Assembly: GCA_958298945.1 (NCBI GenBank)
Contig: OY282610.1
Span: 23,026,233-23,090,232, forward strand
Direction of reading: 5' to 3'
From: Atherix ibis
Lineage: Eukaryota; Arthropoda; Insecta; Diptera; Athericidae
Length of the DNA stretch: 64,000 nucleotides
The notes under the pieces were generated by a model. It worked only from the letters and a program-made list of their open reading frames with translations, had not been told where the DNA came from and did no database searches. Made by a program: the position numbers and the translations under genes. Shown here one piece after another: positions 12,546-23,507 of this stretch (position 1 is its first letter; the number at the start of each line of letters is the position of its first letter).

Positions 12546-12756
12546 TTTTCCGTAGGAAGGGTCCAAAGAATGAAGTTATAAATTATAGACCAAACGCTAA
12601 GCTAAGCTACCTTAGCATTCCTACTCATTGTTTGAGTCAATAATTTATTTAAAACTTAACATATTAAATAATATAAGAGATTGGTTTCTTCCAACCAGTA
12701 TGGCTTCATTTATGCCTTCTAGATTGACGACAACTTTAAGGGTCTTCGTAGTAATC

Positions 12757-13385
12757 ATGTCTAGTTCTGTGCCAGAAAAAGAGCATATGCGGGAAGCTCT
12801 GCTTTTCTGCTTCAATTTGAAGAAATCTGCTGCCGAATCGTATCGAATGCTTATGGAGGTCTATGGTGACAGTGCTTTATCGGAAACAACGTGCCGACAT
12901 TCGTTTCTTCCGTTAAAAGACGGCAATTTTGACTTGTAGGACAAGAAGTGTGAAAATTGGCCTAGGAAGGTTGAGGACCATCAATTGCAGGCTCTTTTGG
13001 ACGAAGGCAAAACCCAATCACAAAAAATGTTCGTGGAACAATTGGGTGTTACTCAACCAGCCATTTCCATGCGTCTGCGTGTCATGGGGAAGATTGAAAA
13101 ATCGGAAAATGGGTGCCGCATGAATTGAACGATAGGCAGATGGAGCGACACCAAAACACATGCGAAATCTTGCTCGCCAAACAAAAAATAAAGTTGTTCC
13201 TGCATCGGATTGTGACAGGTGATGAAAAGTAGAAATATTTCGAGAATCCTAAATGCAAGAAATCGTGGGTTGATCTCGGCCAACCATCAACTTCTTCCCC
13301 AAGACCAAATCGCTTCGGACGAAAGACGATCCTGTGCGTTTGGTGGGATCAGCAGGGTATCGTCTGTGAGATGTTGAAACCAAAA
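12757..13385 (+). pseudogene. mariner transposase, mauritiana (Mos1-like) type, 3'-truncated
   Basis: From the ATG at 12757 the frame reads MSSSVPEKEHMREALLFCFN, the helix-turn-helix start of Mos1-type mariner transposases. Later blocks in shifted frames are LQALLDEGKTQSQKMFVEQL (about 12988), MGKIEKS, the 'WVPHELN-RQMERR-NTCE' region (about 13108-13165), LHRIVTGDEK (about 13200, catalytic-domain D), and GRKTILCVWWDQQGIV (about 13318, second catalytic D). Homology ends at about 13385, before the third catalytic residue. It is related to the copy at 57951-58656. Confidence 0.85.
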
Positions 13386-13678
13386 ACACATTTTTTTAAA
13401 AATCACACTCAAAAATTATACTCACATTAGATACTGTTGCTAGTATACAATATTATGGTTCGGTTAGAATTCTTTTCGAAAGGTTTTTTTTGTCTTTTAT
13501 AGTGTTTATGATTAATTTTTCTATTGAAAATTTATTATTATTAAAATTTACAAAAAAAAATGTATAGTTTTTATTAAAAAATTATTTATTAAGAATTACG
13601 AATAGAATTTGAACAGTTTCATCTTTTCTGTTAAATGAATTTTTAATAAATCATAAAAGTTTATCTTTTCCATAATAT
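13386..13678. other. AT-rich spacer
   Basis: Low-complexity DNA between the mariner relic and the 3' end of the minus-strand small gene; it includes AATAAA-like signals near 13645 (complement). Confidence 0.3.
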
Positions 13679-14059
13679 TTAGAAATGGTGATGATAGCTG
13701 GTTTTGATAAAATTAATCTCATCAATATGGCGTTTTATGTTGTCGACTTGTTTACATTTGTTGGAAATCCCAGTTAAAAGATTATTCAATTCGGTATCTT
13801 CGTCAAACGACGCTGGTTCGCGCCTTGCACTGACATGATATATGAAATGAATCGCCACTGGTATAAGTTCTTCAACTAATTTTTTGCATATTTCATTAGA
13901 CTTTTTATAAAGGCGAATTAGAAGCAAATTTTCAGCGGTTGATGGTTCCGTTTCGTAAATATAAATTAATAAATCCTGATCGGATATAAGTTTGATTATT
14001 TTCCCTATTAATTTGCCGGACAAATAAAACATTTCACGAGAATAGATTCTGGTGGCCAT
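13679..14059 (-). CDS. small helical protein, 126 aa (unknown function)
   Basis: Unrecognised protein of 126 residues with no signal peptide and a mostly helical pattern. Residues 60-67 read KLVEELIP, close to L-I-T-E-F-I-P in the MSTYAGD proteins and L-S-E-K-L-V-P in the protein at 23508-23858, so a distant relationship is possible but not shown. A likely 60-nt leader intron (14199-14140; CGTAAGATT donor, TTTTTTAG acceptor) lies 80 bases before the ATG, like the leader introns of the MGLMDK genes. It lies about 1.4 kb upstream of duplication copy A and points away from it, as the 23508 gene does relative to copy B. It is single-copy here, so coding status rests on length, the intron and position. 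Confidence 0.5.
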   Translation of the reverse strand: MATRIYSREMFYLSGKLIGKIIKLISDQDLLIYIYETEPSTAENLLLIRLYKKSNEICKKLVEELIPVAIHFIYHVSARREPASFDEDTELNNLLTGISNKCKQVDNIKRHIDEINFIKTSYHHHF

Positions 14060-14139
14060 CTTTCTTTTATTGTTATTATCATCAATTTTTGATAAACTAT
14101 CGAAAATATATGCTCTTTCCTATACTTTCAATAGAATAC

Positions 14140-14199
14140 CTAAAAAAGAAAAATCCCAAATATATCTTAAATCATATCCTAAATAAATAATAATCTTAC
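14140..14199 (-). other. predicted 5'-leader intron of the 126-aa gene
   Basis: 60-nt GT-AG interval, donor TTTTC/GTAAGATTA and acceptor CTTTTTTAG/GTATTC. It is predicted from signals only. Confidence 0.4.
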
Positions 14200-15105
14200 G
14201 AAAATGTATAAATGTTAATCGAACCAATCCAATATAATTAACGATGATCTCCAACACAAGATGAATGATGGCTTTGTTTTTGTATAATATTCTAGAAAAT
14301 AAATTAAAAGTATAATGAAAAAATACCTGTATAAAATTTTAAAAAATATACTGCAAAATATCATGTAAATTAAAACTAGTCTTGAATTTTTTGCAAAATA
14401 ATTTACCTCTTTTCCACCGTCCAAATTTATACAAGATTGTGCAGTTTTCAAAAATATCTGAATTTGGTAGATGTCAGAAGTCTATGAAATTATATTTGTC
14501 CAAATTGTATCTATTGGGTCAGTTGGCTTCAAATAGGAAAACGAGAATTATATGAAAAGATTCGACAGTAAATAATATTTAATATTGAACTAGAATAATT
14601 TTCATTTCGAACTAATTGTAGAAGCGACAAAGCTTAACGTTACTAGAGCGATTCATAGCCGCTGCCAGGAAATTTTATCGAAAGCCATCACCAGATAGTA
14701 TGAGATATGTTATTTATCTTCTAGAGAACATTATTTGCAATCGAAAAGTTGACTTCTGTAAGTTGCGAAGTATACAATCGACGATTATTCAGTAGATTAA
14801 ACGGAATTGGCGAAAGCAAGATTCTATATTAAGTCCTGGTACATCTACCGTTTTAAAGGTTTGGATCATTCACGTATACTTAATAAAATAATTTGTAATT
14901 AGACGTTCTTCTTAAATAAACGATATTGATAAGTAATTTTTTCTTATTTTCCTTTTATTTTCTTTGTTTTATTTATTGTTTGTTGTTGATCGCGTTATTG
15001 AATTATTAAAATCATCTCTTCACATACAGCTTATCTTAAATGAATCGGCTTTTTCCTTGTTGTATGTTGGTAAACTGGTGTTATTATTGGATTTTATTTT
15101 TTATA
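14200..15105. other. AT-rich intergenic DNA, no gene seen
   Basis: No supported coding region. A stretch at 14600-14900 has mixed composition but no recognised product. Confidence 0.35.
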
Positions 15106-15300
15106 GGTTATGTAATAAGGCGACTTAGATTAAAAAATACCTGGATAGACCCTACCGTCAGATTTTCGTATATGTATAGGAAATTTGCTGGCTGATTATT
15201 ATTGCAGAAACGGCGAGAAATCGGAACGCTTGCATACTTTTGTGTAGACTTTTTTAGGTAGACATGACACCCACTGACATCTAATTTTCGTTATAGAAAT
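15106..15300 (-). repeat. partial copy of the dispersed repeat (right end), see 30008-31949 and 40053-41706
   Basis: In reverse complement this matches the right ends of the two larger copies: GTAGACATGACACCC/GACATCTA (15258) pairs with 41582-41610, CGATTTCTCGCCG (complement at 15222) with 31870, and GGTATTTTTTAATCTAA (complement at 15133) with 31933 and 41691. All three copies end at the same TTTAATCTAA, so this is one terminus of an element. Confidence 0.75.
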
Positions 15301-16703
15301 TTATTGACTTCCAAAAGCATAATTTTTGTGCTTTTATTTATTGAATTCGAACACCATCAGCACAGTATTCTTGAGACTATGAGATAACTTCAATAAAGCG
15401 AATGTATTTAATGGCATTCAAATCGCTTGATGTGACACGATCCATTATATTCTGAGCTATTTTTTAGCAGTATTTATGAAAAGAATATCAGTAATTAGCG
15501 CACAAGGGCCACATTACCGGGTTGCAATTAATTTATGTACCATCACCAAACCTAAACTACAGCAATATAGCCACTTTAATGTACCTGCTGACTGATTCTA
15601 TTTCGGTTTTAGGACTCGTTTAAATTTTTCCTCAGCATTCCTCAGGTGAATAATTTTCAAATTTCTTTATATTATTAGAAGATCTTCTACCCACCTTTTA
15701 AGGGATGGTTGCAGGCCGATTGAAAATTTCGGGTCATTAAATGAGAAAAACCCTTACCGGAAACAATATGTATAATTCATATATGGAACCTTTCGTTCTT
15801 TACAAGAAAAAAAAACAATTTTTAGAAACGTAAAATGTTCACACCTCAAGTTTATGATTTTGTATGGAAGTTTGCTACTCTGTGTGTGTATGAGCGTATT
15901 CATTCATATAGGATGCATGCAGTAGAAAATTTTGATGAAAATATGAATAAAAAAACACTATAGCCGTTTCACTCTCGGCTACCAGCCAGCCTACCAAAAG
16001 GCGCCAGTTCAGATGAGTCAATACACGATATCACATCACTAACACTCTGCAAAAGTGAGTGTGTTTCCGGCTTAACGAGCCACTAATAATGCGTGTGATT
16101 TAAATTGAATTATATTTCAATAAAAGCGAAGAAAAATGAAAAAAATAAGCTTCAACGGTAAAAAAAAGAAAATTTGTTCGCCACCAAAAGAAAAATGATG
16201 TTTTTTTTTTTTTTATAAAATTTACTATCGACCAAACCGTACATTAAAGGTAGAAAACCGACGGATTTTTTTCTATAGTAAATTGCGTCGATCTAAAAAA
16301 TTCTTTACCGTATATTAATACTACGCATGTTCAAATTGATAGTATTTTTGCGCTCAACCATACTCGTTAATACAAATTAAACAGTTTTCACAATATTCAC
16401 TTATATATGCTGTTTAGAAATACAGTAAACAAAAAAAATCCTCCACAAAATATATTATAATAGAACCGAACAATTATGTATATTTAAACTAATATCAATA
16501 AATAATCGAAAATTACTCACAAGTTTTCCAAGATTAGGTGTTATTTAGGCAACCAGCTCGCTACTCAGTACAAATTTCATATAACTTTTTCGAAATTTCT
16601 AATTAAAATATTTTTTTTTCAATTTATTTTTTAATATAGCAATTTTTTATCACTGAAGCGAAATGTTCAGACACAAGCAACTCCGCGGATTGAAGCTTTC
16701 ACA

Positions 16704-16919
16704 ATGAAATGCAAGATCTTCAGCAGAAAAGTTCTTAAGACCGACCATACTCGAACACAACTGCATTCATCATTCGACACACACACATCCTCACTATACG
16801 AGTATGTTCTCATTACAGAGTTTCTTATTGGGACTTTATGGGAATTTCATTGGATGGATAGAAAAGAGGCGTTCTTTGCAAAACGATCACCACAAACAAG
16901 AAAAAGAGTTTACCAATAA
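16704..16919 (+). CDS. hypothetical 71-aa ORF, duplicated at 25622
   Basis: Basic, Thr/Ser-rich 71-residue ORF with no recognised domain, signal peptide or membrane span. It is kept open with the same start and stop in copy B at 25622-25837. The two ORFs differ by three bases (I6V, H27Y, Y34H), all replacements and with no indels, whereas DNA just upstream and downstream carries many indels. This could mean a constrained exon or simply a locally conserved non-coding segment. With three changes the replacement-only pattern is not informative. Confidence 0.3.
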   Translation: MKCKIFSRKVLKTDHTRTQLHSSFDTHTSSLYEYVLITEFLIGTLWEFHWMDRKEAFFAKRSPQTRKRVYQ

Positions 16920-17329
16920 TTATGTTTTTTTTTTATATATTAAAACATTAAAAACTTATATATTGTTTTAATTGTAAAAAGATACGTTAATGTTGATAGT
17001 TAAATAGTGCTTGCTGCATTAAAACTAATCATTAGGAATTTTCTTTTATGTAAGGTAAACAAGGCTAAGAATGATTTACCTTAAAGGTTCTTAAAAGAAA
17101 ATCTTTTTTTTCTTCTTACATACGTAATTGTGTATGTAGAGAGCACCGGACACGAGTACAGAAACTCGCCATCTTAACGGTTATGCTTCATTAAATTATT
17201 AAGTTTACCAAATATTAAATATATAATCTATCTTCGCCTTGATTTTAATTTCATGGCATTAAAAATGTGAAATTATTTTGGCGGTACTACGAACAGCATT
17301 CGAAATTAGAAGACTTAAACGTCTAGTGA

Positions 17330-17520
17330 TGCATTGTAGTTGCGGTTTTGCATTGTGTCAGCTGCCGTAAGATCGTGAATGTTTTATCGCTCAGTCGCTT
17401 GTGGTGGTAGGAGCACAATTCCGACGTGAACTGGAAACTGCATGCGGTTGGCGCTGTCAAAATCTTACAACTTTCACGATCTTGTGGATTTGAACAAGAT
17501 TCAGGTGCCTGACGCCAACT
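17330..17520. repeat. MITE-like inverted repeat, copy A
   Basis: Same insertion as 26281-26462: terminal GTTTGCAGTTG...GGTGCC and its complement. In this copy the left terminus has decayed to GTTTTGCATTGTGTCAGCTG. The two copies were carried along with the large duplication. Confidence 0.5.
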
Positions 17521-19803
17521 GCAAACGGCGATAGAACGAATTACATCTTTTTTTAATTTTGACGTCCATTTCAGTCTTTTGTTTTCTGCCAGAATTACTC
17601 TTTGACCATTCAAATTGAAATAGAAGTAAGGTGATATTAGGGCGAAATTCATAAATTTTAGTATTTGCAGTTCAGTTTACAGTCGGCGTCGGAATTCTTT
17701 TCCTTCCATTACAGTCTAGACAGACGATGAGATGGTTTGTGTACGCGGTGTGTCTCCACAGAAATGAGCATATTTCCAATCCGCCCGATCTGAATACGGG
17801 AGAAGATTTGTTCCCAATTTTAGTTAAAAGTGCTAATTGGTCCTGTGTTATCAAATACCAATTATTTATTTTGTACTGTGACAAAATAGAGAGAAAATGG
17901 AAAAATATTTTTAAATGTTTTTTGAGATTTTTTTAAAAATTCGGATTGATTTAAGGTGTACTTGGGCTAGGATCAGTTCCACCGAAAATTCAGTAGATAC
18001 CCAGATTCCAGTCAGAAGACATACAATAATATTTGTTCAAATTTCTAATACGCTCAGTTTATAAAATATTTACGATCTTTAAAAATAAAAAACCCCTGTT
18101 GAAATTTATGATTAAATTTAGTTTGAAATTATCCAAATAAAATTATTGTGAACACACATTGTGTGTTTATTTTCTATCAGATTCAAATCCATTCCGAGTA
18201 TTTATTGTAAGAAAATCTCTTCCTTTTAAATCATTCCTAAATTCACTTAAAGATCAGCTCGTTTCGATAATGCATTTTTGGAATTTGTTGATTTTAACAC
18301 TTTTCCCTTGTTTAACATTCTTTCGTTTTGCTTGTGTCCAGAAAATTCTTTAAAAAATGTGTGTAAATGTAATTTTTTTATGGTGCATGTTTATGGAATT
18401 TATTTAAAAGTAAAGTAATAGGATCAATTCCGTTTAGTTTTTACTGTAAGAAGAAGAGTGTACCCACTGTTTGAATTAAGAGTCATTAAAAAATTGAATA
18501 AGGGATGAAACGAAAAAACAAGGAGGAGAGGGCACGGAATTAGATTTTTCCTTGGAATGCACATATTGAATTATATAAGATTCGAAGAAGGAAATGATGA
18601 CTAATAGAATATGTGAATTTCGAGATGTTTTTATATAGTCATACAAAAGTATGCACACATGTAGTCCCTTTTTTTGTTTGTTCTGATGGAGTAAGAAAGA
18701 CTTCCGAATAAATAAAGAGTCATCAGTATAGCATCTAGATAATTAGTCGAGGATGTCTCTTTTATTTTCTATTAGACATTATTGCCAAAAATCGAATATC
18801 GAATATTTTTATAAGCTTGTGATATTCTTTTCTATTGGCGGGTAGGATACTTCTACATTGCCAGGACATGCTCATAAATTACGAGCATGTTTCTATATAC
18901 AGAATAATGTGAGAAATTCTTTTATTTACTCATATTTTGCCTGTTTCAATATGGATAACTACCAACAATGTTTTTTCATAAACTCAAGGGAAAACAATTC
19001 ATATCGCGTCCTAGCGTATTTATTGTCATATCATTTTCATCACAAAATATGTTTCCTTAGAACGACGAGTGAACGAATGCTTTTCATACATTTTCTAAAT
19101 ATGTATTTATTTATCACGTGATGTCCTTCTCAACGCTGCACTTCGTCTCAAAATCCACTATTACAACGTTAGCTAAATGGCAGTGCAACGATCGAAAAAT
19201 AAAACAAAAAAAAATTAAAGCAGTTCAAAATCATGCCTAAAAATTCAATGTTTATTAATGTTAGCGATTTACAAGAAAAGAAAAACAATTTCTAAGACTG
19301 CCAGTCATTTAATTATAGAAGTTTAGTTATATCAGAGTGAGTATATTTGATAAAAAATTTGTCGATATCTTCTATCGCTCCCAGCATAAATGTGTAATGT
19401 CTCATATAAGTTACAGCTTGCGTTTTGGAAGCAGTTTTTTTAAAAAAAAATTATAAATTTATTTTTTCATTTGTTTACTAAAAAAATAACGCTACAAATT
19501 TCAATTATTAATTATATCTAAAACTGAAAGATCCTCTTTTCACCCTTCAAAATTTACAAAAAAATTTATTCAAAGAAAAATTATGAACATTATTAATTTG
19601 TATTTGTTCAATTTTTATTGAAAATTCATGTCAAAAATATTGTCGTTTATAAAATTGCAGCAAACGTTTGACAAATAATTAACAACTGATTCATATTTAG
19701 TAGTCGTGCGAATCAGGTTGTCTACAATTGCAGTCTTAAAATTTAATCTAACATTAAATTTTAAGAACTCGAGACAGGAGCAGCTTACAAATACAATTTT
19801 CCG

Positions 19804-19891
19804 GTAAGATTTTATGCATGCTTTTATGTAATTTTGAATCTTTATGTAATAAATTATTAACAATAATAATATTGAATTTAAATGGTTTTAG
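19804..19891 (+). other. predicted 5'-leader intron of MGLMDK copy A
   Basis: 88-nt GT-AG interval: donor TTTTCCG/GTAAGATTTT, acceptor GGTTTTAG/AGTAAAAATC. The following leader has an in-frame TAA before the ATG at 19924. Confidence 0.5.
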
Positions 19892-19923
19892 AGTAAAAAT
19901 CAACGTATACAAACGCAATCAAG

Positions 19924-20253
19924 ATGGGATTGATGGACAAGGTTGAAGATTTTTTCGAAACAATATGCGAAGATCAATTGCGTTTATACAAATTGATAAT
20001 CGAAAAATTGGAGGTGGTGCGTTCTAATCCAAGCGCTGCAAGTGTTCAATCGACGGTCTTAATTTTCGCGTCAAATAATGATCTTGTAAGTGAATTTTTG
20101 GACCATGTCATGCAGGAATTCAATAAGCAACCTGCAGGAGTGCACTCCGACGACATGGAATATATTTTAATATGCATGAAAGACCTCATCTCTTTGGCAA
20201 GAAAGTTACGTTACAAATTGGAAAAAGATCAAAAGTTGATGAATAAAAAATAA
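19924..20253 (+). CDS. small all-helical protein, MGLMDK family, copy A (unknown function)
   Basis: 109 residues, unrecognised, with no signal peptide. The first 91 bases are identical to copy B (28255), including MGLMDKVEDFFETICEDQLR. From residue 31 on, 36 of the next 72 residues differ from copy B by hand alignment, with only a few silent changes, although the DNA on both sides is nearly identical. The C terminus EKDQKLMNKK is unlike the EERPFH of copies B and C: an 80-90 bp deletion in copy A joined the frame to what is 3' UTR in copy B (ATGAATAAAAAATAATC). The AATAAA near 20293 may serve the transcript. It is convergent with 20645-20995. Confidence 0.65.
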   Translation: MGLMDKVEDFFETICEDQLRLYKLIIEKLEVVRSNPSAASVQSTVLIFASNNDLVSEFLDHVMQEFNKQPAGVHSDDMEYILICMKDLISLARKLRYKLEKDQKLMNKK

Positions 20254-20644
20254 TCTATAACTGTTAATTGTGCAACTTCTATAATTAAGCTTTAATAAAT
20301 TTTCATACAGTAACTAGTTGTGTATAATTTTATCGCCTTCGCTTTAAAATACCTCCAAAGCTATGGAGAAGTGATCTCGAAACCATGTAGACCTAAAGCG
20401 CTTCTAAATAGGATGGATGGGAACGACGTATTTTTTACGTGAATTGCCGCGTTTTCAGTTGGAACCGCATTAAGGATCTACTATCCACAAGTCGAACGAA
20501 CTTCCCCTTCTTGTCACGATCTCAGTTGGAATCGCATTAAGGATCTACTATCCGCAACTCGAACGAACGCTAAATGGTAAACCAATAAAAAAAAAAATTT
20601 AAGTGAACATTTATTATTTATTCATATTTATCTGTTTGACAATT

Positions 20645-20995
20645 TTAATAATTTGAAATATAAAAGCTGCCAAACTCGGTTGCGATATATATTTCGACTT
20701 CGTCAATTTTTTTGGTAACTTCCCTAACCAAATCGTCTGCATTTTCAGTAGTATTATTTTCTGGTGTTAATATCTGGTCCAAACTGGTCAACATTGCTGG
20801 TATGAATTCCGTAATTAGTTTTTTTGTCAGCAACATATTGGTCAATATTCTGGGTAGCCTTAATTTCGGATTATTAGTTCGTGCTAAGCAAGACATCTTG
20901 TGATACATTATCTCCGCCACTGCCAGATATTCCAGGAGTTTAAACCTTGTCACTGTAATCCATTGCCGTATTAAATCACCTGCATATGTACTCAT
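20645..20995 (-). CDS. small all-helical protein, MSTYAGD family, copy 2 (unknown function)
   Basis: 116 residues, paralogue of 5313-5675. The core is shared, including the AEIMYHKMSCLARTNN stretch and the L-I-T-E-F-I-P motif at residues 60-66. In the first 25 codons there are five changed codons (F8L, R16T, L18F, K22E, K25A) and I see no silent change. The last residues (FYISNY) differ from copy 1 through a frame shift near the end. The acceptor-like GATGTAG/GAAACG precedes the ATG as in copy 1. There is no signal peptide or membrane span. The gene converges on MGLMDK copy A, ending about 390 bases from it. Function is unknown. Confidence 0.6.
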   Translation of the reverse strand: MSTYAGDLIRQWITVTRFKLLEYLAVAEIMYHKMSCLARTNNPKLRLPRILTNMLLTKKLITEFIPAMLTSLDQILTPENNTTENADDLVREVTKKIDEVEIYIATEFGSFYISNY

Positions 20996-21740
20996 TTTAC
21001 GTTTCCTACATCGAAATATATATTAAGCATATTAAAAATAGACAAAAAATTTAAGAATCAAAAACAATAATAATTTTCGAAAAAATAAGATTACATTTTA
21101 GAACCACTGTAAAATGGACACAAAAATGGAAAAATATTGTACCAAATTGCACAAGAGTCCCAGCGTATGTTTTACGGGCCCCAATAAAAATTAGAAAAAA
21201 AATTTACTATTTTATTAAAATATAGAAAATAATAATAATAATAACAAAAATATTCTGCCCAGCCTCTCACCAACTCTGTTCAAGTTTCATTTTGTTTTAA
21301 CGAATGTCGCTTCTTTTAAAAAATACTACAAGATAACGAACGGAAACTATCTAAAATAGAAGAAAGTATTTTTATCTCTATAGAAAATATATAAAATATC
21401 AAAGTTAACCAATATTAATTCTCCTCGAATAGCTTAGAATAGATTTGAACTTTCAATCTTCTTATTATTATAGTATGAAATACTATGCACTATTGATCCT
21501 TGAAACCAAAAAAAATCCAAATTGAATAAGCCGCCGAATAGGACATTTTCAAGGCAATATTCGAAATTTTTGTTAACCTGACATTATCAGCAGAAAGTGG
21601 CGGTATTTCTACTTATTTTCGTACTATTCGGAAATTGAAACATGTCCTAATGAACTTCCCAGTCGGAAATTTGGAGACTGCTCCCCTGCAAACTGCTTAT
21701 TTGGAATGTGTAATGAGACAGAATGCTGTGAAATTTCTCC

Positions 21741-22087
21741 CTTTTATTAAACTATTTGTACCACATATAAGAAATACTTTATTATATTACCCATATTCGA
21801 ATTGAATTGCAATTAAATGAGAAAGCTTTTAGAAGGCAGCTGTTCACTATAATATTGTCCGAAATAACTTTTTTAAAGGTTTCTTTCCATTATGAGGGCA
21901 ATGGAAATTTCCTCACCTAAGACTCCTCACAAGTCTAAAATTATCTATTTCGTTTGAAGCAATTATAAGTGTTGGGAATCCGTCGTTTATCTGTGGCCTT
22001 GCTAATTAAATTCTTGTTTTAAATTTACAAAATTTCGGGTGCAATTTAAAAATTAAAAATAAATATTGTTCTGAGCCTGACTGATGT
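21741..22087. other. AT-rich spacer
   Basis: Beyond the inverted-repeat arm; nothing recognised. Confidence 0.3.
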
Positions 22088-22690
22088 CTAGTTATCTATA
22101 ATTAACTCCAATTCTATTGGACCAGAGTGTCCACTTCCATTATGGTCAAACCAAAATTCCGTAGAGCCTATTATATTATGAGTTGCATCACTGCTCAATC
22201 CAAATGTGTCCCTTAATCCGGGTTGTACTATATAATATGCTAAGTTGTCTTGAGTGGGTTGTTAGGTCCTACGACGTTGGCTTCGATGAATTCATTTTGA
22301 TGCTGTTTGCATACAGGCTGAATCTCGTTAACTTAATATTGTGTACGGCTAAGTGACAACTTCGTCTTCAATAAGTTCTGCTCCTTTTCCGGATTACGTA
22401 TCCTATTTGTATTTAGAAACTGTCCCCATTGCCCCATCATTGATGAACTTGGATTGTTTCGGAAAGCATAAAAATTTACAACAGTTTTATCAGTATTCCC
22501 GCCACCAATTTAGTGCTAAAACATGATTTCTATTACGAATGTTGCTACTTTTGTGTTGTTTTTGTATTATTGTGAATGGCATTACCAATAGTTAGTGCTA
22601 TTGAAATTGTCCAACTTTAATAGAACTTTTGAAGAATGTAAACTTCAATTGTGGCACCGATAGATGCCAAAAGGATAAAACATGCAATTA
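22088..22690 (-). pseudogene. degraded protein-coding gene of unknown family
   Basis: On the minus strand a coherent reading runs from about 22506 (GGGNTDKTVVNFYAFRNN) through MMGQWGQFLNTNRIRNPEKE, then one in-frame TAA (about 22345), then NEIQPVCKQHQNEFIEANVV. After one frameshift near 22260 come AYYIVQPGLRDTFGLSSDAT and GSTEFWFDHNGSGHSGP, ending in a stop at 22090-22088. Upstream, at about 22690-22630, is a signal-peptide-like hydrophobic stretch, LIACFILLASIGATIE, without a visible ATG. I do not recognise the product. The single stop and single shift suggest a recent pseudogene of a possibly secreted protein. Confidence 0.45.
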
Positions 22691-23507
22691 ATCGAAACAA
22701 CTAGTCAGGTAAGCATCCGCAAATGATTCCAGTCATTCATAACTCTTAGTTATGTAATGTTGATCCCAGAACCAATTCGAAACCACAGACCTTGTCCAAT
22801 TCCATCAAGACATCAACACTGTCACCAGACATTTTCAACTTTCCTTTTCTTATTTTACACTTCATTTGTAATATTCCACAATGTTTTCATAACCAAATAT
22901 AAAGATGCAAGACTGTTGGTGTTTTCTGATGACGAAGGTGCTGAAGGTTTCCATTTTTATTCAGCTTCTTTTCCTATCTTTCCGTTAATCTCGATTCCAG
23001 CCCGGACTTCAGTAAAGTAAATGCTCGTCTAATGCAAAGTGATTTGAAGATTTCTGTTTCGTATTTTGCGTTTACTAACTAATACTTGATCAGGCACATA
23101 AACACCCTTTACCGAATATTCACGAACCCACCATTTTTCCTATTAGCCAATGCATGTGACTTTCTATTTGTATCCAAGCAGAGCTTTTCAAAAAGATTTT
23201 CTGTTTTCAACTTACAAGATTACATTAATTTTTTATATGTCTTCAAGTTGCTGCTTTGACTTGCTGCGTTCATTCAAAACTGGGCGATCTATAACAACTT
23301 TTAGGGATTTAGCCGATTCACCTTTAATTGGAATTCCGATGACAACTTTTCGTCTTTAATTTTTCCGAAAAATACAAATTTCTAAATAAGATAACGCAAT
23401 TCTTTTTTTATTGTATTGTTATTTATTGTTAAAAAAGTTCATTGATAGTACAATAATTAATTATGCCTTAAATACAATACAACAAATAAATGAAAATTAA
23501 ATTCATT
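22691..23507 (-). other. region with short decayed coding-like blocks, minus strand
   Basis: The minus strand shows disconnected open blocks, for example RKVVIGIPIKGESAKSLKVV near 23350-23290 and REYSVKGVYVPDQVLVSKRK near 23130-23070. They may belong to the same decayed locus or to a transposon. No gene can be called. 23400-23500 is AT-rich 3' flank of the next gene. Confidence 0.25.

Larger units (their letters stand above)
15480..20650 (+). repeat. large direct duplication, copy A (copy B at 24322-28975)
   Basis: Extended colinear similarity to 24322-28975. Offsets are about 8.92 kb around 16704/25622 and 8.33 kb around 19924/28255; the change reflects extra DNA in copy A at about 17650-18270. 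Identity is very high over 18360-20000 and lower with many indels over 15480-17650. It contains the 71-codon ORF and the MGLMDK gene. Within the right third it overlaps the inverted-repeat arm 19470-21740. Confidence 0.9.
19470..21740 (-). repeat. inverted-repeat arm 2 (partner 4570-6790)
   Basis: Reverse-complement match of arm 1 carrying the same convergent gene pair. The spacer differs: here a block GCATTAAGGATCTACTATCC (with following GTCGAACGAAC) is present twice (20468 and 20533), and there is one in arm 1. Confidence 0.85.

Noticed and set aside
18858..19121. 87-codon ORF shared with 27210-27452
   Set aside because: The two copies have different N termini and lie in non-coding DNA that is nearly identical between the duplicates; no independent sign of coding.
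19615..19863. 82-codon minus-strand ORF, identical in copy B (27946-28194)
   Set aside because: It is antisense to the leader and leader intron of the MGLMDK genes and is kept only because that DNA was recently duplicated; the third copy near 6500 does not keep it.
20712..20903. ORFs antisense to the MSTYAGD genes (also 5405-5653 -)
   Set aside because: Shadow frames of the real ORFs on the other strand.
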